From NCBI RefSeq assembly GCF_016654115.1, contig NZ_JAEQAZ010000008.1, positions 1-64,000 on the forward strand: a DNA stretch of 64,000 nt. The letters run 5' to 3'. Numbering within the stretch: the first letter of the stretch is position 1; the number at the start of each line of letters is the position of its first letter. The translations under genes were made by a program, and so were the position numbers. The stretch is from Streptomyces sp. MBT53 (GTDB lineage Bacteria > Actinomycetota > Actinomycetes > Streptomycetales > Streptomycetaceae). This document shows, one piece after another, positions 25,336 through 37,681 of the stretch. The notes below the pieces were generated by a model. The model worked only from the letters and a program-made list of their open reading frames with translations, was not told the DNA's origin and ran no database searches.

Positions 25336-26313
25336 ATGGCAGGCACGGGCGAGCGGGCGAGGCACTGGCGGTACACGGAGCTGCCCGGCGTCGACCTGCT
25401 GCGGGCCCGGTACATCCGCAAGACGTTCGTACGGCACACACACGAGAATTTCGTGATCGCCGCCATCACGGACGGCGTCGAGGTGTTCCACCACGGTGGG
25501 GGTGACGTGTCCGCCGGGCCGGGGGCTCTGGCGCTGGTCAATCCGGACACTCCGCACACCGGCCGGGCGGGCGTGCCCGAGGGCTGGCGGTACGGAGCTG
25601 TCTACCCGTCGCCCGAGGTGGTCGCAGCGATAGCCGCCGAGACCACCTCGATCCGCGGCACGCCCGGTTTCATCAGCCCCGTGCTCGACGACCCCTACGC
25701 CGCCGGACTTGTCCATCAGATCCTGCGCGCGGCCGAGGAGGGCAACGCACTCGCCGCCGACACCCTGCTGCGGGTCGCCGTCACCAGGCTGCTCCGGCTG
25801 AACGGCGGCCCGCTGCCGCAGCGCGCCGTGCCCACGGCGGGCGGCCGGGTCGCCGCACGCGCGCGTGCCGTGCTGGAGGAGCAGATGCTGGAACCGCCCA
25901 CCCTGGAGCAGCTCGCCGGGGATCTGGAAACCAGTCCGTTCGCGCTGCTGCGCGCGTTCCGGGGCGCCTACGGGATGCCGCCCCACACCTGGCTGACCGA
26001 CGCCCGGGTGCGCCGGGCACGGCAACTCCTGGACGCGGGTACGGCGCCCGCGGAGGCCGCCGTCGCCGTCGGGTTCACGGACCAGCCGCACCTCAACCGG
26101 CACTTCGCCCGGATCGTGGGCGTACCCCCGGGCGCGTACCAGCGGGAGCGCAAGAACGTACAAGACGCGGGGCGGCGGCTGCTCCTACCGTCCGACACGT
26201 GGCAGAACAGATCGCTTCAGACGACATACGCACCCGAGAGGGAGGAGAAGAGGCTGGGAGCAAGCCGGACTCCGCCGTCGTACGGGACGCCCTCGGAGTC
26301 GGGATCGCCGTAG
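25336..26313 (+). CDS. AraC-family transcriptional regulator
   Basis: Predicted 325 aa. An N-terminal cupin sensor domain (about 10-150; HTHENFVIAAITDGVEVFHHGG, written as HTHENF and ITDGVEVFHHGG) is followed by a double helix-turn-helix (about 180-275; LEQLAGDLETSPFALLRAFR, AVAVGFTDQPHLNRHFARIVG). It is divergent from lhr and runs into azlCD, so it probably controls that exporter in response to an amino acid. GAGAAT lies 6 nt before ATG 25336. Its reading frame continues 115 nt into azlC in another frame; the last 50 residues are low complexity. Confidence 0.85.
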   Translation: MAGTGERARHWRYTELPGVDLLRARYIRKTFVRHTHENFVIAAITDGVEVFHHGGGDVSAGPGALALVNPDTPHTGRAGVPEGWRYGAVYPSPEVVAAIAAETTSIRGTPGFISPVLDDPYAAGLVHQILRAAEEGNALAADTLLRVAVTRLLRLNGGPLPQRAVPTAGGRVAARARAVLEEQMLEPPTLEQLAGDLETSPFALLRAFRGAYGMPPHTWLTDARVRRARQLLDAGTAPAEAAVAVGFTDQPHLNRHFARIVGVPPGAYQRERKNVQDAGRRLLLPSDTWQNRSLQTTYAPEREEKRLGASRTPPSYGTPSESGSP

Positions 26314-26960
26314 GGCTGTCGGGGTTCGCCTTCGGGGTGACCTCGGCCGGTGGCGGGCTCACCCTGCTCCAGACCTGCGCTCTCAGCCTCCTGGTGTTCA
26401 CCGGCGCCTCCCAGTTCGCGCTCGTGGGAGCGCTCGCGGCCGGCGGCAATCCGCTGACCGCTGCGGCGGGAGCCTTCTTCCTCGGCGTGCGCAACACCTT
26501 CTACGGACTGCGCCTCTCGCAGTTGCTGGCCCTCCCGCGCGCGGTGCGGCCGTTCGCCGCCCAGTGGGTCATCGACGAGACGACGGCCGTCACCCTCGCG
26601 CAGCCCACGCGGCGCGCCGCGCGGATCGGGTTCACCGTCACCGGGCTCACCCTGTACGTGCTGTGGAACGTCACCACGCTGCTCGGCGCGCTCGGCGCCA
26701 AGGCCATCGGGGACACGGAGGCCTGGGGTCTCGACGCGGCCGGACCCGCCGTCTTCCTGGCGCTGCTCGCGCCCATGCTCAGGACCACCATCGAGCGGGC
26801 CGTCGCCGCACTCGCGGTCCTGCTGGGACTGGGCCTGCTGCCCGTGCTGCCGGCCGGCGTACCGGTCCTTGCGGCCGCTCTCGCGGCGCCGATCGCCCTC
26901 TACGTAGCGGGCCGTCGGCAGAACGGCACACGTAACGACGCACAGGAGGAAGACCGTTGA
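26199..26960 (+). CDS. azlC: AzlC-family branched-chain amino acid exporter, large subunit
   Basis: Predicted 253 aa, multi-spanning membrane protein with the AzlC pattern (GIAVGLSGFAFGV, GASQFALVGALAAGGNPL, FFLGVRNTFYGL, QWVIDETTAV). AzlC works with the small AzlD subunit to export branched-chain amino acids and analogues. GTG 26199 has TACCGT 7 nt upstream and no ribosome binding site, so an internal leaderless promoter inside the AraC gene is possible. A 115-nt overlap with the upstream gene is unusual. Confidence 0.9.
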   Translation: MAEQIASDDIRTREGGEEAGSKPDSAVVRDALGVGIAVGLSGFAFGVTSAGGGLTLLQTCALSLLVFTGASQFALVGALAAGGNPLTAAAGAFFLGVRNTFYGLRLSQLLALPRAVRPFAAQWVIDETTAVTLAQPTRRAARIGFTVTGLTLYVLWNVTTLLGALGAKAIGDTEAWGLDAAGPAVFLALLAPMLRTTIERAVAALAVLLGLGLLPVLPAGVPVLAAALAAPIALYVAGRRQNGTRNDAQEEDR

Positions 26961-27265
26961 CCGTCTGGATCGCGATCGCGGCCACCGCCCTCGGCTGCTA
27001 CCTCGTCAAGCTCGCCGGACTCCTGGTACCCGCCGGCGCTCTGGAGCGTCCGCTCGTGAAGCGGCTGGCCGCCCTGCTGCCCGTCGCCCTCCTCGCCGCG
27101 CTCACGGCCCAGCAGACCTTCGCCGACGGGCACGCGCTCGTGCTCGACGCGCGGGCCGCGGGGCTGGCGGCGGCCGCCGTGGCGCTGGTGCTGCGGGCAC
27201 CCTTCCTGCTCGTCGTCGCGGCGGCCGTGCTGGTGACGGCGGGTGTGCGGGCCATGGGCGGCTGA
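26957..27265 (+). CDS. azlD: AzlD-family small exporter subunit
   Basis: Predicted 102 aa with three or four membrane helices and the family-type N-terminus. Start is a TTG at 26957 that overlaps the azlC stop as TTGA, with GGAGGAAGA 5-12 nt upstream. Cotranscribed and translationally coupled with azlC. It ends only 10 nt from the convergent stop at 27276. Confidence 0.88.
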   Translation: MTVWIAIAATALGCYLVKLAGLLVPAGALERPLVKRLAALLPVALLAALTAQQTFADGHALVLDARAAGLAAAAVALVLRAPFLLVVAAAVLVTAGVRAMGG

Positions 27266-27275
27266 GGTCCCGGAG

Positions 27276-28220
27276 TCAGCCGACGGAGCGGCCGTACGCC
27301 TTCAGGGTGCGCAGTGCCTGGATCGTCACCATGGGGCGTGCCTCCAGGGCGATGCCCGGCGCCCATTGACGCCAGCGGATGGGCCAGCCGCCGTCCTCCT
27401 GCTGGCCGGCCGACAGATGGTCCAGGGAGCGGGTCATCTCGTCGTCCGTGAACCACGCGCGCGCGAGGGAACTCGGCGTCTTCGCGTAGTCGTACGGGAA
27501 GTGGTGCTCGCCCGGCGCGTATCCGGGGGCGACCGGGTAGGCCTCCAGGTGGTCCGGGTCAAGGGCGGCGAGGCGGTGCTCGCGCACCAGGCGGCCGAGC
27601 CGGTCGGCGGTGGCCTCCGCGCGCGGGCGGTCGGGCGCCGAGTCCAGAAAGGCGACGGCGGCCTCGATCTCGTAGGGGTGCGACTTCTCCAGGGAGTCGA
27701 CGGCCTGCCAGCAGAAGTCGGTGGCCCGGAACAGCCAGGCGTGCCACACCTCGTTGCGGTGCAGGAGGCCCACCACCGGCCCGGTGGCGAGGAGTTCACT
27801 GGGCGGATCGTCCACGATCGGCACGAACGGCGCCGTCGGATAGCCGCGCTGGCCGGGAAGGATCGCCGGCAGGGCGCCGTCGGCGGTGGACACCGAGGTC
27901 AGATAGCGGCACACGCGTTCCACCCGCTGCCCGCCGCAGCGCCCGATGGAGTCCAGGACGCGAAGAGCGTGACCGGTGTGCAGCGGCTGGCTCACCGGGC
28001 CGCGCAGATCGGGTTCCAGCGCGTGCCCGTACCCGCCGTCCTCGTTGCGGTACGCGTCCAGCGCCGTCTCCACCGGATCGGGTTCGCCGTTGAGGAAGTG
28101 GTACGCGAAGAGGCGCTGCTCCAGCACGCGCGCGGTGAGCCAGACGAAGTGCTCGGCGCGGAAGAGCGGGGAGTGCGCCGGGGGCGTCGGGGGGAGTGGG
28201 GATGCTCCTGTTTCGGCCAT
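27276..28220 (-). CDS. Conserved protein with terpene-cyclase-like alpha/alpha-toroid repeats
   Basis: Predicted 314 aa. Two motifs resemble the QW repeats of squalene/hopene cyclases and prenyltransferase beta subunits: NEDGGYGHALEPDL (about 58-71) and QQEDGGWPIRW (about 276-286). The DxDD catalytic motif of class II cyclases is not seen, so a cyclase activity is unsupported; a toroidal fold is the inference. The ATG at 28220 has TACGGT 7 nt upstream (28228-28233), a leaderless-type arrangement, and is divergent from the DUF3046 gene. Confidence 0.7.
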   Translation of the reverse strand: MAETGASPLPPTPPAHSPLFRAEHFVWLTARVLEQRLFAYHFLNGEPDPVETALDAYRNEDGGYGHALEPDLRGPVSQPLHTGHALRVLDSIGRCGGQRVERVCRYLTSVSTADGALPAILPGQRGYPTAPFVPIVDDPPSELLATGPVVGLLHRNEVWHAWLFRATDFCWQAVDSLEKSHPYEIEAAVAFLDSAPDRPRAEATADRLGRLVREHRLAALDPDHLEAYPVAPGYAPGEHHFPYDYAKTPSSLARAWFTDDEMTRSLDHLSAGQQEDGGWPIRWRQWAPGIALEARPMVTIQALRTLKAYGRSVG

Positions 28221-28301
28221 GCGTCAGACCGTAGGACGGAAAGCGGTCTCGGCAGGCGGTCCCGGCCCGGGCCCCACTCTCAGGGGCGGGATACTGATGT
28301 C

Positions 28302-28496
28302 ATGCGGTTGACGGTCTTCTGGCAGCGGATGACGGAGCACTTCGGCGCGGGATACGCCGAGAGCTTCGCGCGCGATCACGTGATGACGGAGCTCGGCGGG
28401 CGGACGGTGCACGAGGCGCTGGACGCGGGCTGGGAGGCCAAGGACGTGTGGCGCGTGGTCTGCGCGGTCATGAACGTTCCGCAGGAAAGTCGCTGA
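28302..28496 (+). CDS. DUF3046 family small protein
   Basis: Predicted 64 aa, full family length (FWQRMTEHFGAGYAESFARD, VHEALDAGW, VWRVVCAVMNVP). The family is small, actinobacterial and commonly found upstream of recA, as here; its function is not known. GATACT lies 6 nt before ATG 28302, again leaderless in type. Confidence 0.88.
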   Translation: MRLTVFWQRMTEHFGAGYAESFARDHVMTELGGRTVHEALDAGWEAKDVWRVVCAVMNVPQESR

Positions 28497-28555
28497 TCGG
28501 TCACGAAGATCGACGGCGGTGACCGGTTGTCAGTGGCGTAGGCGAGACTTGGCCC

Positions 28556-29920
28556 GTGGCATCCACTGACGAGAGCGGGCACGACACCCCGCAGGCATCC
28601 CCGTCCGGTACGACGCCGCCGAGCCGGCCCCCGGCCGACGGCGCCGCGCCGGGCACCGGCATGCCGCGCTGGCTGCCGCGCGCCATGGTGCTGGCGCTCG
28701 CCCTCGTCGCCGTGTTCCAGCTGGGCAGTTGGGCCTTCCACCAGCTCATCGGGCTGCTGATCAACATCCTCATCGCGTTCTTCCTGGCCCTCGCCATCGA
28801 GCCCGCGGTGAGCCGGATGTCCGCGTACGGCATGCGCCGGGGACTGGCCACCTTCCTGGTCTTCCTCGGCCTGCTGATCGTGAGCGCCGGGTTCGTCACC
28901 TTGCTCGGCTCGATGCTCGCCGGCCAGATCATCAAGATGATCGAGGACTTCCCGGACTACCTCGACTCCGTCATCAACTGGGTCAACGGCCACTTCCACA
29001 CCGACCTGAGACGGGTCGACATCCAGGAGGGGCTGCTCCACTCCGACTGGCTGCGCAAGTACGTGCAGAACAGCGCCACCGGCGTGCTGGACGTGTCCAC
29101 CCAGGTCCTCGGCGGACTCTTCCAGCTGCTGACGATCGGTCTGTTCTCGTTCTACTTCGCCGCCGACGGGCCGCGACTGCGGCGCGCCCTGTGCTCCGTG
29201 CTGCCGCCCGCCCGGCAGGCCGAGGTGCTGCGCGCATGGGAGATCGCCGTCGACAAGACCGGCGGCTACATATACTCCCGCGGTCTGATGGCGCTGGTCT
29301 CCGGAGTGGCGCACTACATCCTGCTGCAGGCGCTGGGCATCCCGTACGCGCCCGTGCTCGCCGTCTGGGTGGGACTGGTCTCCCAGTTCATCCCGACCAT
29401 CGGCACGTATCTCGCGGGCGCCCTGCCCATGCTGATCGCCTTCACCGTGAACCCCTGGTACGCCCTGTGGGTACTGATCTTCGTCGTGGTCTACCAGCAG
29501 TTCGAGAACTACATGCTGCAGCCCAAGCTGACCGCGAAGACCGTCGACATCCACCCCGCGGTCGCCTTCGGCTCGGTCATCGCGGGCACCGCGCTCCTGG
29601 GTGCCGTGGGCGCGCTGATCTCCATTCCGGCCGTAGCCACGCTTCAGGCGTTCCTCGGGGCGTACGTGAAGCGGTACGCCGTCACGGACGATCCCCGGGT
29701 GCAGGGGCACCGGCCCACCCGAGGGTCCGGTGGGCCCGGTCTGCTGACTCGCGCGCGGGGGGTGTGGGAGCGGAGGCCGGGGGCTACGGAGGCGACGGGG
29801 CACCTGCCGGCCGACTCCGACGGGACAGCCGGTTCCGGGGCGACTGACCCCGGCCCCGACCCCGAGAACTCCGGGCCGACCGACCCCGACCCGAGGGACT
29901 CCGGAGAAGGCGCCTCCTGA
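28556..29920 (+). CDS. AI-2E transporter family permease
   Basis: Predicted 454 aa. Seven or eight membrane helices in the PerM/AI-2E pattern: two N-terminal helices (about 42-85), a soluble amphipathic section with GQIIKMIEDFPDYLDSVINW (about 120-190), then the conserved VWVGLVSQFIPTIGTYLAGALP, YQQFENYMLQPKL and ISIPAVATLQAF. Both ends are extended by Pro/Gly/Asp-rich disordered tails. Substrate unknown; the family name does not prove autoinducer export. GTG 28556 has GAGACT 6 nt upstream. Confidence 0.87.
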   Translation: MASTDESGHDTPQASPSGTTPPSRPPADGAAPGTGMPRWLPRAMVLALALVAVFQLGSWAFHQLIGLLINILIAFFLALAIEPAVSRMSAYGMRRGLATFLVFLGLLIVSAGFVTLLGSMLAGQIIKMIEDFPDYLDSVINWVNGHFHTDLRRVDIQEGLLHSDWLRKYVQNSATGVLDVSTQVLGGLFQLLTIGLFSFYFAADGPRLRRALCSVLPPARQAEVLRAWEIAVDKTGGYIYSRGLMALVSGVAHYILLQALGIPYAPVLAVWVGLVSQFIPTIGTYLAGALPMLIAFTVNPWYALWVLIFVVVYQQFENYMLQPKLTAKTVDIHPAVAFGSVIAGTALLGAVGALISIPAVATLQAFLGAYVKRYAVTDDPRVQGHRPTRGSGGPGLLTRARGVWERRPGATEATGHLPADSDGTAGSGATDPGPDPENSGPTDPDPRDSGEGAS

Positions 29921-29967
29921 GGTCTGAGGGATGACCGCGCGAGCACCGGGGCACCAGGGCGTCGAGG

Positions 29968-30727
29968 TCAGTACGTGAGCGCGGCCCACGCTCCGGCTCC
30001 GGCCACCGCGAGGGCGTAGCAGCCGACCGCCACCGCCATGGTCCGCAGCCGTACCGTCTCGCTCCAGGACGTGCGGGACAGCAGCCAGGCCAGGGCCGGC
30101 AGCACCAGGACGGCGTGCAGGCTGACCCCGTGCAACGGCTTGAGCGGGGCCGTTGAGTGGTAGGCAGCCTCCTGGTGACCGGTCCGGGCGAGAACGACCC
30201 CCCCGCGCGATCATCGCGGCGCCCGAGGCCAGTGCGACGAGCAGGATCGCGAACCCGGAACGCACCGCGAGCGCCATCCCCGCGGGACCCGTCGGCCTGT
30301 GCCGGAAGGACGCCACCGCGAACACGGTGAGCAGCACCACGAGGACAGCGCCGCCCACCGCGAGCGTCATGGACACCGCCGTGTCGAAGGGCGTCTCCAT
30401 GTCGAGGTGCGAAGGCACCCGGCGCCACGCCTGAAGGGTGATGCCGCCGACCTCCACCACGCAGTCGGCGGCGAACACGACGAGCAGGACGGTACGCAAC
30501 CGGGCCCCGACACGCAGATACGACGTCACCCAGGTGACCGCGATCAGCGTCGCCCCGAAGGAGAGCCCGAACGTGACGGGCTTGCGCCAGGAGACGGGCC
30601 CGTACCAGGGGCCGCCGTCGACCGCGAACACCACCAGGTGCACCAACCCGGAGAGGATCAGCAGGGCACCGGTCGCATGGCAGAGACGCTCGGCGGGACG
30701 TGCATGGCTCTTCAGGGCCCGAATCAT
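29968..30727 (-). pseudogene. Multi-spanning membrane protein with a 1-nt frameshift in a C7 run
   Basis: From ATG 30727 the frame encodes membrane helices (GALLILSGLVHLVVFAV, VTFGLSFGATLIAVTWV, AVGGAVLVVLLTVFAVASF, AILLVALASGAAMIARG) and then turns into a shifted, Arg/Pro-rich frame after the run of seven C at 30198-30204. Removing one base restores VVLARTGHQEAAYHSTAPLKP, the helix SLHAVLVLPALAWLL, and a further helix ending AWAALTY with TGA at 29968. The repaired length, 759 nt, gives exactly 252 codons plus stop. It is either a sequencing indel, a recent mutation or slippage in the homopolymer. Family unknown. Confidence 0.8.
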
Positions 30728-30865
30728 GGCCCGAGCCTCGCGGGAACTCGCCGCGCAGTCGTCGTACACCCGAAGACACCGGCCGTACGCCGACGGAAGT
30801 AGAGCTCTCCGGGGCGCTGCTGGTGGTTCGGCTCGGGGCAGGGTGGCGAGCCTGCAGGACTGGCT

Positions 30866-31432
30866 TCACGACTCGTGAACAAAGCCACGCTGCAGCCACT
30901 CGGTGTACCAGGTGCGAAAACCGGGGTTCACCGGGACGAAGCCGCCCCAGTCAGGGTCGATCTGCCAGACCTCGCCCTTTCGCGGGCCGTTCAGGATCAG
31001 CCGGACGTAGATGCCGCAGCCCTCTTCGGCCAGCATGAGCGTGCCCCGGGTCAGTTCACAGGCCGATGGACCGATGCGGCCGGGCAGGGGTTCGGTGAGG
31101 GTGAACGGCTCGGCAAGTCGGCCGGGCAGCCGGTCTTCTTCCCACTCGTCGTCCACGGCCCACCCCTCGCCGGTCTTCGAGCGGGGGACCGTCAACGGCA
31201 TCAACCCGTGGCCGGGACCGGCGGGCCCGTTGCCCACCTCCGCGACGAAGGACCGGTACTGCGCCGGCAGATCGATGCCATGGGCTTCCTCAAAGGCTCT
31301 GATCTCCGACTCCGGCAGCGTCGGCGCCAGCTCGTACTGGTGTGTATCCGCCCCGAAGCGCGACCGCTCCTGGTCCCGTGCGGTCATCTCCCGTATCCGG
31401 GCACGTACGTCGCCCCCGCCCCAGCTCTCCAT
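30866..31432 (-). CDS. SMI1/KNR4 (SUKH) family protein
   Basis: Predicted 188 aa. SUKH-type motifs: LPESEIRAFEEAHGIDLPAQYRSFVAEVGNG (seen as LPESEIRAFEEAHG and LPAQYRSFVAEVGNG), GPGHGLMPL, ELTRGTLMLAEEGCG and GEVWQIDPDWGGFVPV. Family members are often immunity proteins against secreted toxins, but many are stand-alone; no toxin gene is adjacent. ATG 31432 has TACGGT 6 nt upstream. It is divergent from recA. Confidence 0.82.
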   Translation of the reverse strand: MESWGGGDVRARIREMTARDQERSRFGADTHQYELAPTLPESEIRAFEEAHGIDLPAQYRSFVAEVGNGPAGPGHGLMPLTVPRSKTGEGWAVDDEWEEDRLPGRLAEPFTLTEPLPGRIGPSACELTRGTLMLAEEGCGIYVRLILNGPRKGEVWQIDPDWGGFVPVNPGFRTWYTEWLQRGFVHES

Positions 31433-31527
31433 CCGGCGACCGTAGCAATGACGTCGGCGACACGAACGCGCCTTCATCGAGCTTCGACGGCACAGGACAC
31501 AGATGACGTGAGTGTCGCGTGGTGCGC

Positions 31528-31557
31528 TTGACACGAAAATCGAACATCCATTCTTAT
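31528..31557 (+). promoter_or_regulatory. recA promoter with SOS-like box
   Basis: TTGACA at 31528-31533 is followed by GAACATCCATTC at 31542-31553, an imperfect inverted repeat resembling the actinobacterial LexA box (GAAC-N4-GTTC) with one mismatched arm. It sits between -35 and the likely -10, so bound LexA would block initiation. A 150-nt leader separates it from the recA start. Confidence 0.7.
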
Positions 31558-31716
31558 GGGAGCTCCGGCGAGGCCATGACGGGCATTTCGGCAGGCTTTT
31601 GATGGCGAAGTGCCCGAGTTATCCACAGGCCGGACGGGCGTCGGGGCGCATTGTCAGTGGCAGGCGTTAGCGTCTTTGACGTGAAGCGATCGACTCAAGC
31701 AAACCGGGTGGAACCC

Positions 31717-32853
<1,137 letters not shown>

Positions 32854-32856
32854 CCC

Positions 32857-33876
32857 GTGACACGACGAACGGACTGGGTCGACTACGCGTATCCCGGCGC
32901 CCCGCAGGGGCGGGGGGGAGGCGGTGACGGCCCGGCCTACGGTGCGGACGGCGTACCCGAGGAGCCGTACGGCATGGACGGGCCGTACGGCGACGAGCCG
33001 GGCGGCGGCTGGTCGGCCGGCGCCTTCGACGGTGAGACCGGTCCGCCTTTCGGCGGCTCGGTACCCGGCGGCGGTTCGGCGGGCACCGGTCGGCCTTTCA
33101 GAAGCTCGGCGCCCGGCGGCACTTCGCCCGGCGGCGAGTCCGCTGACGACGACGCACCCGGCCGCGGTTCGCGCCGCAGCCGCGGAGCGCGCGGCGGAGG
33201 CGACGGGGATGGTTCATGGGAAGGCGGCTCACGGGAGGGTGGCTCACGCGGGGGTACGGCGCGTGGTGACGGCACGCGCGGTAGGCGTGGGCGCCGTGGC
33301 CGAGGCTTCGGCGAGTCGTCCGGAGAGAGCGGGGGTGACTTCTCCTCGTCGAGGGCCGAGAAGGAGGAGCCGCCGGCGGACCCGGCTGAGCGGGCGCGGG
33401 GCATCTGTCTGCGCCTGCTCACCGGGAACCCGCGCACCCGCAAGCAACTCGCGGACGCCCTGCGCAAGCGGGAGATCCCGGACGAGGTCGCGGACGAGGT
33501 GCTGTCGCGGTTCGAGGAGGTCGGACTGATCAACGACGGTGCGTTCGCGGACGCCTGGGTGGAGTCCCGGCACCACGGCCGGGGACTGGCGCGACGCGCG
33601 CTCGCCCAGGAGCTGCGCACCAAGGGCGTCGACTCCACGCTGATCGACGAGGCGGTCTCCCAGCTCGACCCCGAGCAGGAAGAGACGACGGCACGCGAAC
33701 TGGTCGACCGCAAACTGCGGTCCACCCAGGGCCTCGACCGCGACAAGAGGCTACGGCGCCTCGCGGGCATGCTGGCCCGCAAGGGCTACTCCCAGGGCAT
33801 GGCCCTCAGGGTGGTCCGCCAGGCGCTGGAAGAAGAGGGCGAGGACACGGAGTTCCTCGGGGACGAGGGGTACTGA
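32857..33876 (+). CDS. recX: RecX regulator of RecA with long Gly/Ser/Arg-rich N-terminal extension
   Basis: Predicted 339 aa. Residues about 170-330 are the RecX fold of three-helix repeats (ICLRLLTGNPRTRKQLADAL, DGAFADAWVESRHHGRGLARRAL, YSQGMALRVVRQAL). The first 165 residues are a disordered Gly/Ser/Pro/Asp/Arg extension, so the protein is about twice the size of enterobacterial RecX. It caps and dismantles RecA filaments. GTG 32857 begins 3 nt after the recA stop, so the pair is one operon. Confidence 0.92.
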   Translation: MTRRTDWVDYAYPGAPQGRGGGGDGPAYGADGVPEEPYGMDGPYGDEPGGGWSAGAFDGETGPPFGGSVPGGGSAGTGRPFRSSAPGGTSPGGESADDDAPGRGSRRSRGARGGGDGDGSWEGGSREGGSRGGTARGDGTRGRRGRRGRGFGESSGESGGDFSSSRAEKEEPPADPAERARGICLRLLTGNPRTRKQLADALRKREIPDEVADEVLSRFEEVGLINDGAFADAWVESRHHGRGLARRALAQELRTKGVDSTLIDEAVSQLDPEQEETTARELVDRKLRSTQGLDRDKRLRRLAGMLARKGYSQGMALRVVRQALEEEGEDTEFLGDEGY

Positions 33877-34058
33877 TCCGAGTTCCGGTCCGGGTTCTCA
33901 TCCGGGTTTTTCTCTGGATTCCTGCCCGGTTCCGGCTTCTCGGTGGTGCACACGGCCTGAACACGGTGGACGCGCGGGGGCGCCGACCGCGTTCAGGCGA
34001 GCACCGGCCGATGCTTCAGGTAGGGCTAACCCCCCGTTGAAGACGCCGGATTGCCGCA

Positions 34059-34088
34059 GTGCACAGACACCTGTGCACAAACGACTGT
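34059..34088 (+). promoter_or_regulatory. Palindromic operator and promoter of the ArsR-family gene
   Basis: GTGCACAGACACCTGTGCAC at 34059-34078 is a perfect 8-bp inverted repeat with a 4-nt spacer. A -10-like GACTGT (34083-34088) follows and lies 6 nt from ATG 34095. The palindrome would cover the -35 and spacer, a repressor position, as expected for an autoregulated winged-helix protein. Confidence 0.65.
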
Positions 34089-34094
34089 GTACGC

Positions 34095-34795
34095 ATGGCA
34101 CCGGAACCCCGCACACCTCGCGCGGAGACACCCGCCGAGCAGACCTCGCCGACACCCGCGCCGGTCGAACTCTCCGACCTCGCCACGCTCAAGGCGCTCG
34201 CGCAACCCCGCCGACAGCGCATGCTCCAGCACCTCACCCTGCACGGCCCCGCGACCTCGGCCACACTCGCCCGCGCACTGGGCCTCAACACCGGCTCCAC
34301 CAGCTACCACCTGCGTGAACTCGCCCGCTACGGCTTCGTCGAGGAGACGGAGGCGGAGACGGAGCCGGGGCGCCCACCTGACCACGGTCACGGTCGCGAG
34401 CGCTGGTGGCGGGCCGTTCCCGGTGACCGTCGTTTTCCGCCGCGCAGTCGCCAGAGCAGCGAGATGCGGCACGTCATGGACGAGCTCAACCACCATGCGT
34501 ACGCCGCCGATCTGGAACTCTTCGAGCAGTTCCAGCGGGACGCCGCCGAGACCGGGCCGTGGGCGGACGCCTTCCCCTACTCGCGCGGCACCATCCGGCT
34601 GACGCTGCCCGAACTCGGGGCGTTCTTCGAGGAGTACATCGCCCTCCTCAACCGCTACAAGCGCCCCGAAGCCGAGACACCGGCCGGCGCCCGCACCGTA
34701 CTCACCCGATTCCTAGCCTTCCCGGCACCCCTCGCCGAGCCCGAGTCCGAGCCCGAAGCCGACCTGGCGTGCAACGGAAAAGAGACCGAGCCCTC

Positions 34796-34799
<4 letters not shown>
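34095..34799 (+). CDS. ArsR-type winged-helix regulator
   Basis: Predicted 234 aa. The HTH_20/ArsR domain is at about 25-95 (LATLKALAQPRRQRMLQHL, TSATLARALGLNTGSTSYHLRELARYGFVEE in two parts: TSATLARALGLNTGS and TSYHLRELARYGFVEE). The rest is a helical ligand or dimer domain. No metal-binding CxC motif is seen, so it is not a metal sensor of the classic kind. It overlaps the downstream FtsX permease gene by ATGA and is the evident regulator of that gene and of itself through the palindrome at 34059-34078. Confidence 0.87.
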
Positions 34800-37462
<2,663 letters not shown>

Positions 37463-37511
37463 CCGACAGGGGGGCGAAGTGCCGTTTCCCGGTTCACCGA
37501 GGGTGCGTTTT

Positions 37512-37530
37512 CCGCACGCTTAGTGTGCGG
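37512..37530 (+). promoter_or_regulatory. Inverted repeat over a likely -10 upstream of the solute-binding lipoprotein gene
   Basis: CCGCAC (37512-37517) and GTGCGG (37525-37530) form an inverted repeat, and TAGTGT at 37521-37526 could be the -10 box. Its position about 150 nt before the lipoprotein gene would suit an operator. The rest of the 219-nt gap shows nothing else clear. Confidence 0.4.
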
Positions 37531-37681
37531 TCCGTGGAGGGTTCGCATGTTTGGTGCGGGAGTAGCTTCTGCTGCCGTCACTCCCCGGCCCTCCCGCCTG
37601 CTGAGCCGCAGTCAGGCCCGCCTGAGGAGCTTCAGGCCGTTCCATCGGCCGATCCTTCGCATGTCATGAAAGGCGGCCCCG

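Noticed and set aside
28376..29967. Extension of the 30727 minus-strand frame across the AI-2E permease gene
   Set aside because: This part is the out-of-frame continuation after the C7 run and is antisense to a clear plus-strand gene.
34015..34033. Iron-box-like sequence TCAGGTAGGGCTAACC
   Set aside because: It matches the DmdR/IdeR consensus at only about 13 of 19 positions and the downstream genes have no iron link.
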